From the NCBI GenBank assembly GCA_017308345.1, contig JAFKFE010000220.1:1-7987 (forward strand): a stretch of 7,987 bases of DNA. Direction: 5' to 3'. Source of the DNA: Alphaproteobacteria bacterium (lineage in GTDB: Bacteria; Pseudomonadota; Alphaproteobacteria; Rhizobiales; Rhizobiaceae). Each line of letters begins with the position of its first letter. The stretch's first letter is position 1. Under the pieces are notes generated by a model. The model had not been told where the DNA came from. It saw nothing but the letters and a program-made list of their open reading frames with translations, and searched no databases. Below, piece after piece: positions 1 through 4,785 of the stretch. The position numbers and the translations under genes are program-made.

Positions 1-122
1 TGCTCAACCAGGGCATGGTCATCATGAACGGCTCGGCGATGAGCAAGAGCCGCGGCAACCTGGTGCGCCTCTCCGACCAGCTCGACGAGCACGGCCCCGA
101 CGCGGTGCGCCTCACGATGGCC
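1..122 (+). pseudogene. leuS: Fragment of leucyl-tRNA synthetase (KMSKS-loop region), truncated at both ends
   Basis: About 40 codons in the frame that starts at base 3 read as the class I leucyl-tRNA synthetase segment carrying the KMSKS signature. It appears here as AMSKSRGN (bases 36-59), preceded by GMVIMNGS and followed by DQLDEHG and DAVRLTM. In the full enzyme this loop positions ATP during leucine activation. The family normally continues after RLTM with a conserved FAGPPEDD-type stretch. Here the similarity stops at about base 119-122 and the frame runs straight into a histidine kinase. The wording resembles actinobacterial LeuRS rather than the alphaproteobacterial form, which is inference from memory. 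Nothing upstream is visible because the window begins inside the gene. It cannot be functional as joined. The likely explanations are an assembly or library chimera, or less likely a genuine recombination. Confidence 0.72.
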
Positions 123-978
123 GAACCGCTCGCCCACCGGGCTCAGGTGGTGAGGGATGTCCAGATTGGCCTAGGATTGCCGATCCTTCTGGTGATCCCG
201 GCCGCGTTTGCCGCCGTGGTGCTGGCGGTGCGCAGAAGCACAAGGCCGCTGCGGGCGTTCCGCGAACAGCTCGAAACCCGAAGCGAGAGGGATCTTGGGC
301 CTGTCGCGTCCGGCGAATTGCCCAGCGAGCTAGCCCCGTTGGCCGCCACCTTGAACGCGCTGCTCAGGAGGCTCAGGGCCGCCTTCGAGGCCGAACGCAG
401 CCTCGCCGCCAACACCGCCCATGAACTCAGGACCCCACTTGCCGGCGCGATTGCCCAGGCGCAGCGCATCCGCAAGGAAACCACGGAACCACAGATCGAA
501 CAGCGGGCGGCGCCAGATGTCGGATCTGCGCGCGACCCTGCGCGTGGTTGTCGACGACTTGGGCAGGAGCATGCCACGCGGCAGGGTGTCCCTGCATGTG
601 CCGGGATCTCCGGTGATGTCCGACATCGATCCCGATGCCGCCGGAATCCTTTGCCGCAACCTCGTTGAGAACGCGCTGCGCTATGGCAGCGAGTCGTCGC
701 CGGTCGAAGTGACCCTCGATCCCGATGGGCTGCTGACGGTGTCGAATGACGGACCCGTCGTGCCGCCCGAGATGCTGGCGAAGCTGGCGGATCGTTTTGA
801 ACGAGGTGAAACTTCGGCCCGCGGCGGCGGCATCGGGCTGTCGATCGTTTCAGCGATCGCCGACCGCATCGGCAGCCGGCTCGTCCTCAGATCGCCGAGG
901 CCCGGCACGCAGTCCGGCTTCGAAGCCAGCGTCAGGTTCGCAACCACAAGCCAATCCATGTCGAGGGATTCGTCCTGA
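120..978 (+). pseudogene. Sensor histidine kinase, 5'-truncated and frameshifted by an internal deletion
   Basis: This is the remains of a membrane two-component sensor kinase. In order there are a hydrophobic segment (bases ~165-230, the second transmembrane helix), a HAMP-like linker beginning RRSTRPL, and the phospho-acceptor H box [10 protein letters not shown] with the His codon at 420-422. After a frame change come an N box [10 protein letters not shown] (Asn codon 658-660), a D/G1 box SNDGP (Asp 748-750), an F-box-like DRFERG and a glycine-rich GGGIGLSIV (~820-850). The first part is read in the frame of base 3 and would stop at 666-668; the second is read in the frame of base 1 and stops at 976-978. 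H box to N box spans only ~79 codons, against roughly 104 in EnvZ, so about 25-30 codons of the second DHp helix are missing near 505-517. The periplasmic sensor, first membrane helix and start are lost at the join with leuS. No response regulator gene is visible. As sequenced it should be inactive. Confidence 0.85.
500..517 (+). other. Deletion junction inside the histidine kinase
   Basis: The upstream frame is kinase-like through QIEQR (codons ending ~506), and the downstream frame is kinase-like from MSDLRATL (517 onward). The frame moves by +1, which corresponds to loss of a number of bases equal to 2 modulo 3. The helix that normally carries a KRLTRLSERLMQLAR-type sequence between these points is absent. 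The bases at the joint are G/C-rich (gcgggcggcgcc), which would suit slippage or microhomology, but the exact end points cannot be fixed without an intact homologue. Confidence 0.65.
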
Positions 979-979
979 A

Positions 980-1017
980 CCCGGCCGGGTGCCTGGTGAT
1001 GCCTGGTCGTTGAGACC
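980..1017. repeat. Short tail-to-tail gap with a 10-bp palindrome and a two-copy direct repeat
   Basis: The 39 bases between the convergent kinase remnant and the glutamine-synthetase-like gene contain the palindrome CCCGGCCGGG (980-989). It is followed by two copies of TGCCTGGT (990-997 and 1000-1007), spaced 10 bases apart. There is no T-tract on either strand, so I do not call an intrinsic terminator. The repeat is short and may be chance. Confidence 0.4.
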
Positions 1018-2373
1018 TCAAACGCTCTCGAGATAGGTCTCGATCTCGAAGTCACTGACATTCAGCGCGAACGTGTTCAACTCCTGGCGCTTGCAGGCGA
1101 CGAAAGCGTCGCGCAGCACGGCCGGGAATATCTCGGCGACACACGGGCCGGCCTCGAAGGCGGCGATGGCCGAGGCCCAGTCCGGCGGCAGCTTGGCGAG
1201 CGGCAGCCCCTGGCCCTCGCCGCCGGTCGGTTCGCCGGGCGAGAGCTGGCGCTCGATGCCGATCAGCGCCGCGCCGAGGATCGCGGCAAGCACCAGATAC
1301 GGATTGGCGTCGGCGCCGGAAACGCGATGTTCGATGCGGCGCGCGGCCGAAGGCCCGCCCGGGATGCGGATCGCCACCATGCGGTTCTCGTAGCCCCAGG
1401 CGACGGCGGTCGGCGCGTAGGATCTGGGCCGCAGGCGGCGGTAGGAGTTGAAATGCGGCGCGAACACCAGCGTGCTTTGCGCCATCGCCGCAAGCAGGCC
1501 GCCAACGGCATGGCGCATGGTGTCGGAGCCCTGGTCGGAGCCGTCGTCGAAGATGTTTCGACCGTCCTTGTCGAGCACGCTGAAATGGACGTGGAAACCG
1601 TTGCCGGCGCGTTCGCCGTATGGCTTCGCCATGAAGCAGGCGGCGAAGCCATGCTTGCGGGCAATCCCCTTCACGGTGCGCTTGAAGAGCACCGCATCGT
1701 CGGCGGCGCGCAGGGCATCGGGCACATGGTTCAAATTGATTTCGAACTGGCCGACGCCGTTCTCGGCGATCGCGGTGTCGACCGGAATGTCCTGCATGCG
1801 GCAGGCTTCGTAGACATCGTGGATGAAGGCCTCGAAATCGTCGACCTCGTCGATCGAGAGCGCGGCGTCGGAATCGAGGCGCCTGCCGGTGACCGGCGAG
1901 ACGGGGCCGACCGGGCGCTGTGATGTCGGGTCGACGAGATAGAATTCGAGTTCGGTGGCGGTGACGGGCGTCAGGCCAAGCGCGGCGTAGCGGTCGAGGA
2001 TGCGGGCCAGCGCGCGGCGTGGGTCGCCCAGATAGGGCGCGCCGGCATCGTCCGCCAGCCAGACCGGCAGCAGCGCGGTCGGATGGGCCGTCCAGTTCAC
2101 CGGCAATATGCCGCGCCCGGTCCAGTGGCAAAGCCCGTCGGCGTCGCCGGTCGAGAACACCTGGGCGTTGCCTTCGATGTCCTCGCCCCAGATGTCGAGG
2201 CCGATGGCCGAATAGGGCATGCGCAGCTTGCCTTCGAGCGCCTTGCGCGCCTGCTCGACCGGAATGCGCTTGCCGCGCATGATGCCGTTCAGGTCGCACA
2301 CCGCCGCCCTCAGGCTCTGGATGTCCTTCCTGCTTTCAAGCCAGTTCAAAACGTCCGTGATCGCATCGCTCAA
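1018..2373 (-). CDS. Glutamine synthetase family protein, PuuA-like (probable gamma-glutamylamine ligase)
   Basis: A complete 451-residue cytosolic ligase of the glutamine synthetase superfamily, which joins glutamate to ammonia or an amine using ATP. Visible family features are an N-terminal beta-grasp region with CDLNGIMRGKR (~26-36), the metal-binding pair ELEF (E141, E143), ENGVGQFE (E204, E211), GFHVHFS (H261), the Arg of YENRMVAIRIPGG (R331) and RIEHR (E348, R350), followed by ANPYL. Classical GSI enzymes run to about 469 residues, and I see no clear adenylylation-tyrosine loop. RGKR near the N-terminus and the SGADANPYL stretch fit the gamma-glutamylputrescine synthetase (PuuA) branch better than GlnA. 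The amine used cannot be read from sequence. The start is TTG (2373-2371), chosen because AAGGGG lies 7 bases upstream and no ATG is near; the next Met is residue 32. It lies downstream of the GntR gene in the same direction, 224 bases away, so it probably has its own control region. Confidence 0.9.
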   Translation of the reverse strand: MSDAITDVLNWLESRKDIQSLRAAVCDLNGIMRGKRIPVEQARKALEGKLRMPYSAIGLDIWGEDIEGNAQVFSTGDADGLCHWTGRGILPVNWTAHPTALLPVWLADDAGAPYLGDPRRALARILDRYAALGLTPVTATELEFYLVDPTSQRPVGPVSPVTGRRLDSDAALSIDEVDDFEAFIHDVYEACRMQDIPVDTAIAENGVGQFEINLNHVPDALRAADDAVLFKRTVKGIARKHGFAACFMAKPYGERAGNGFHVHFSVLDKDGRNIFDDGSDQGSDTMRHAVGGLLAAMAQSTLVFAPHFNSYRRLRPRSYAPTAVAWGYENRMVAIRIPGGPSAARRIEHRVSGADANPYLVLAAILGAALIGIERQLSPGEPTGGEGQGLPLAKLPPDWASAIAAFEAGPCVAEIFPAVLRDAFVACKRQELNTFALNVSDFEIETYLESV

Positions 2374-2377
2374 TTTC

Positions 2378-2414
2378 CAGCCCCTTTTTAGGCGCTGTAG
2401 CCCTTGCAGGCTAC
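2378..2414 (-). promoter_or_regulatory. Two adjacent leader hairpins, the second covering the ribosome binding site
   Basis: Read in transcript direction, the leader of the glutamine-synthetase-like gene first holds GTAGCC-TGCAAG-GGCTAC (2414-2397), a perfect 6-bp stem with a 6-base loop. Next comes CAGCGCCT-AAAA-AGGGGCTG (2397-2378), where 7 of 8 positions pair around an AAAA loop with one G-G mismatch. The second hairpin contains the AAGGGG ribosome binding site and ends 4 bases before the start codon. AGCC of the first hairpin's 5' arm could instead pair with GGCT of the second, so the two could compete. This is consistent with control of translation, but could equally be DNA-level operator symmetry. 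Structure is read by eye without energies. Confidence 0.45.
2381..2386 (-). promoter_or_regulatory. Shine-Dalgarno for the glutamine-synthetase-like gene
   Basis: On the minus strand AAGGGG ends 7 bases before the TTG codon at 2373-2371. It is the main reason for accepting the TTG start. It lies within the 3' half of the predicted leader hairpin at 2378-2397. Confidence 0.7.
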
Positions 2415-2571
2415 GATATCCAATTTTCAGCTTGTGAGTTCATGAAGGCCGCATCGGCTGTCGCCGAATGGCTTTTCTTCATTTTTTCAAGTCACTAGCT
2501 GGGATATCGGGTGGCATTTCAGGTCCATTTTCGCGATCTGCGATCGCAACATAGCGATATGGTCTGCGAAA

Positions 2572-2598
2572 GCCAAGCCGGATTCGGCGCGCGTTGGC
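2572..2598 (-). terminator. Possible weak terminator after the GntR gene
   Basis: Immediately after the regulator's stop codon, the minus strand can fold with outer arms GCCAA/TTGGC and inner arms GCCG/CGGC around AATC, with a CGCGC bulge on one side. It is followed by TTTCG rather than a long T-run. The bulge and the short T-tract make it a weak intrinsic terminator at best. The remaining bases to 2415 show no gene and no promoter that I would defend. Confidence 0.3.
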
Positions 2599-3296
2599 TA
2601 GTGGCGCAGTTCGGGGAACCTCACCTGCGCGAGGATATGCGTGGCGCCCTCGTCAATGTCGCGCATGATCGCCTTACGCGCCCGCTCGCCGTCGCCTGCC
2701 TCGATCGCCGCCACGACCTCCTCGTGGTAGTCGATGCCAAGGATGCCGGCGAGATCGTCCTCGAAGCCGATATGCAGGTTCCGCAAGAAAGGCCCAACCT
2801 GCATCCACACCGTCTCGATGAGGAAGATCATCTGTTCGTTGCCGCAATGGCGGTAGATCGAGAATTTGAAGTCGTGGTTCCTGCGCAGGTAGTTTTCGAT
2901 CCCGCCATTGCGGGCGGCTTCGGTCAGTTCGGCGCAGTGGCGCCGGATCGCGCGCAGATTGTTGCCGTTGATGCGTTTTGTGGCGAGCTCGGTCGCCGTG
3001 CCTTCCAGGATGGTGCGCACCGCCGTCAATTGCGAGAAGCGCTCGGCGGAGATCAGAGGCACCTCGACGCTGCCGTTCGGCATCGGGCTCAGCGCCCTCA
3101 GCGCCTGCAGCCGGGTGAATGCGCTGCGCACCGGCATGTCGCTGGTGCCGAGCTCCTTGGCGAGCTTGCGTGAGGTCAGCTTCTGGCCGGGCTGGAACTG
3201 GCCCGACATCAGGGCCCGCACGAGCGCAAGATAGACTTTCTCATGCAGTGGAACGGTATCGACAGCGGTCAGTCCGAATCGCGATTTGTCGGCCAT
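2598..3296 (-). CDS. GntR family transcriptional regulator, FadR/FCD subfamily
   Basis: A 232-residue DNA-binding regulator. Residues ~16-80 form the winged helix-turn-helix (VYLALVRALMSGQFQPGQKL, SRKLAKELGTSDMPVRSAFTRL, then the wing GSVEVP). Residues ~85-220 are the all-helical FCD ligand domain (LTAVRTILEG, FKFSIYRHCGN, YHEEVVAAIEAGD). Family members sense small carboxylates, sugar acids or amino acids and usually repress adjacent genes. By eye, two usual FCD metal ligands are replaced: K144 stands where the FH motif normally has His, and D213 where the last His is expected, while H191 is kept. The ATG start (3296-3294) has only a weak upstream AGGA. The gene is divergent from uxuA, with palindromes between them, and is upstream of the glutamine-synthetase-like gene. 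Hexuronate control of uxuA is the simplest guess; control of amine metabolism is an alternative. Confidence 0.9.
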   Translation of the reverse strand: MADKSRFGLTAVDTVPLHEKVYLALVRALMSGQFQPGQKLTSRKLAKELGTSDMPVRSAFTRLQALRALSPMPNGSVEVPLISAERFSQLTAVRTILEGTATELATKRINGNNLRAIRRHCAELTEAARNGGIENYLRRNHDFKFSIYRHCGNEQMIFLIETVWMQVGPFLRNLHIGFEDDLAGILGIDYHEEVVAAIEAGDGERARKAIMRDIDEGATHILAQVRFPELRH

Positions 3297-3331
3297 TGGC
3301 TGCGTACTTCATTCGTCCTGAAATCTATCCG

Positions 3332-3354
3332 CCGCCGTAACATCTGGCCGGCGG
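3332..3354. repeat. GC-rich inverted repeat in the GntR upstream region
   Basis: CCGCCG (3332-3337) and CGGCGG (3349-3354) form a 6-bp inverted repeat with an 11-base spacer, between 36 and 58 bases upstream of the regulator's start codon. In DNA this rich in G and C such a repeat is easily accidental. If transcribed, it would form a leader hairpin. Confidence 0.3.
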
Positions 3355-3393
3355 TTCTTGTGGCCGCACGATAGACGGTCAACGCGCGCCGTC

Positions 3394-3413
3394 GCAAGCG
3401 AGAGCTCGCTTGC
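3394..3413. promoter_or_regulatory. 20-bp near-perfect palindrome between GntR and uxuA (operator candidate)
   Basis: GCAAGCGAG-AG-CTCGCTTGC has two 9-base arms that are exact reverse complements around a 2-base centre. It lies 98 bases from the GntR start and 123 bases from the uxuA start. No T-run follows on either strand, so a terminator is unlikely. A dyad this strong in a divergent regulatory gap suggests a binding site for a dimeric regulator. It does not resemble the short TNGTNNNACNA-type site often quoted for FadR-subfamily GntR proteins, so the binding protein is uncertain. Confidence 0.5.
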
Positions 3414-3477
3414 CTCCCCAACCGCTTCATCGCGACGAGCGCGCTATCTCTTCCGCAGTCGACGCCGTTGGCCTGAT

Positions 3478-3507
3478 TTGACGGCCATTGCCATCCGACA
3501 ATATGGT
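3478..3507 (+). promoter_or_regulatory. Candidate sigma-70-type promoter for uxuA
   Basis: TTGACG (3478-3483) matches a -35 box at 5 of 6 positions. Two -10 choices follow: CAATAT (3499-3504, spacer 15) or TATGGT (3502-3507, spacer 18). Neither pairing is ideal, and alphaproteobacterial promoters are poorly predicted by the E. coli consensus. Both -10 choices overlap the dyad at 3495-3510, the expected arrangement for repression. Confidence 0.4.
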
Positions 3508-3510
3508 CGG
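3495..3510. promoter_or_regulatory. 16-bp dyad just upstream of uxuA (operator candidate)
   Basis: CCGACAAT/ATGGTCGG is a symmetric 16-mer in which 7 of 8 positions match between half-sites (CCGACAAT versus CCGACCAT). It ends 25 bases before the uxuA start codon, upstream of the ribosome binding site and over the candidate -10 region. The even symmetry and position fit a repressor operator. The neighbouring GntR protein is the obvious candidate, by context only. Confidence 0.5.
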
Positions 3511-3523
3511 CCGCAACCGCACG

Positions 3524-3530
3524 AAAGAGG
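3524..3530 (+). promoter_or_regulatory. Shine-Dalgarno for uxuA
   Basis: AAAGAGG lies 5 bases before the ATG at 3536. It selects this start over an in-frame ATG at 3488, which would add 16 residues unlike the family. Confidence 0.75.
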
Positions 3531-3535
3531 CAGTC

Positions 3536-4720
3536 ATGGAACAATGCTGGCGCTGGTATGGTCCGAACGATCCGGTAACGCTCGACCACATCAAGCAGGC
3601 TGGTGCCACGGGCATCGTCACGGCGCTGCACGACATCTATGACGGCAGCGCCTGGCCGCTCGACGCCATTCTGGAGCGCAAGCGCATCATCGAGGCGGCG
3701 GGCCTGACATGGTCGGTGGTGGAAAGCATTCCGGTCCACAACTCGATCAAGACCGGAACGCCCGAACGGCAGCGCTACGCGGGCTGGTACAAGGACACGA
3801 TCCGGGCGCTGGCCAAGGCCGGCATCTCCACTATCTGCTACAATTTCATGCCGGTCGTCGACTGGACACGCACCGATCTGATGTACCGGCTGCCGACCAC
3901 CGGCTATGCGCTGCGCTTCGACGCGCTCGACTTCGCCGCCTATGATGTCTTCGTGCTGAAGCGGCCGAACGCCGAGGCAAGCTACAGCCCGGCGCGGCTC
4001 GAGGAAGCGGAAGCGCGGCTCAAGATCTTGAGCGGCGGCGACATCGACAAAATAGAGCGCAACCTGATCGCCGGTCTGCCGGCCACCGAGCGCACCTACA
4101 ATCGCGAAACGATGCGCGATGCGCTCGCCGATTACGCCGCGATCGGCCCGGCTGAACTGCGTGCCAATCTCGCCTGGTTCCTGAAGGAGATCATCCCGGC
4201 CGCCGAGGAAGCCGGCGCGCGCATGTGCATCCATCCCGACGACCCGCCCTTCTCGCTCTACGGCCTGCCGCGCGTCGTTTCCACGGCCGACGACGCGCGC
4301 TTCATCCTGGGAGTGGTCGACAGCCCTTCGAACGGTCTTACCTTCTGCACAGGCTCCTATGGCGTGCGCGCCGACAATGATCTGGTCGAGATGATCGAGG
4401 CGTTCGGGTCGAGAATCCATTTCGTGCATCTGCGCAACGTGGCCCGCGAGGCGGATGGCTCGTTCCACGAGGCCGAGCATCTGGAGGGGTCGACCGACAT
4501 GGCGGCCGTGGTTCTGGCGCTGATGAAGGAGGAGGCGCGCCGGCGCGAGGAGGGCCGGTCCGACTGGCGCATCCCGATGCGGCCGGATCATGGTCATCTG
4601 CTTGCCGACGATATCGGCAAGACGAAGATCAATCCCGGCTATTCGTTGATCGGCAGGCTGAAAGGCCTTGCCGAGCTGCGCGGCATCATGCGCGCCGTGG
4701 AGCGGTTCGAACTGGCTTGA
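3536..4720 (+). CDS. uxuA: Mannonate dehydratase (UxuA)
   Basis: A complete 394-residue enzyme, the same length as E. coli UxuA. It dehydrates D-mannonate to 2-keto-3-deoxygluconate in glucuronate catabolism, in the cytoplasm, with Mn2+ or a similar metal. It begins [14 protein letters not shown] and has the expected TIM-barrel elements, [12 protein letters not shown] (~23-34) and [13 protein letters not shown] (~101-113). The four metal-binding positions known from the Streptococcus suis structure are all represented: H233 (CIHPDDPP), C271 (TFCTGSYG), H298 (HFVHLRN) and D351 (RPDHGH). The long insertion typical of UxuA between ~140 and ~200 is present. No uxuB (mannonate oxidoreductase) or uxaC is visible beside it; its neighbours are a divergent GntR regulator and a convergent allophanate hydrolase. 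It appears to be a single-gene transcription unit, probably repressed from the dyads upstream. The gene looks intact. Confidence 0.96.
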   Translation: MEQCWRWYGPNDPVTLDHIKQAGATGIVTALHDIYDGSAWPLDAILERKRIIEAAGLTWSVVESIPVHNSIKTGTPERQRYAGWYKDTIRALAKAGISTICYNFMPVVDWTRTDLMYRLPTTGYALRFDALDFAAYDVFVLKRPNAEASYSPARLEEAEARLKILSGGDIDKIERNLIAGLPATERTYNRETMRDALADYAAIGPAELRANLAWFLKEIIPAAEEAGARMCIHPDDPPFSLYGLPRVVSTADDARFILGVVDSPSNGLTFCTGSYGVRADNDLVEMIEAFGSRIHFVHLRNVAREADGSFHEAEHLEGSTDMAAVVLALMKEEARRREEGRSDWRIPMRPDHGHLLADDIGKTKINPGYSLIGRLKGLAELRGIMRAVERFELA

Positions 4721-4785
4721 CGCGAACCGGCGCGCCTCTTGCCCGGAGACGAGCTTCAAGCCGCTTGGCGGTCCGACCCGTCCGG
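4721..4785. other. Convergent gap between uxuA and the allophanate hydrolase gene
   Basis: These 65 bases separate the 3' ends of two convergent genes. Small dyads are present, such as CCGC-TTG-GCGG at 4761-4771, but there is no strong stem followed by T residues in either direction. Neither gene has a convincing intrinsic terminator here. Confidence 0.5.

Noticed and set aside
2397..2425. Sigma-54 promoter for the glutamine-synthetase-like gene
   Set aside because: The minus strand has TGG followed by TGCA, but the GG-N10-GC spacing is not met.
2531..2560. Clustered GCGATCGC / TCGCGA / GCGATAT elements
   Set aside because: These are short overlapping palindromes common in GC-rich alphaproteobacterial DNA, with no regular spacing or clear link to a promoter.
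2511..3173. Long open frame on the plus strand opposite the GntR gene
   Set aside because: It is antisense to a gene with clear helix-turn-helix and FCD motifs, has no recognisable domain, and has the Arg/His/Asp-rich composition typical of antisense frames in GC-rich DNA.
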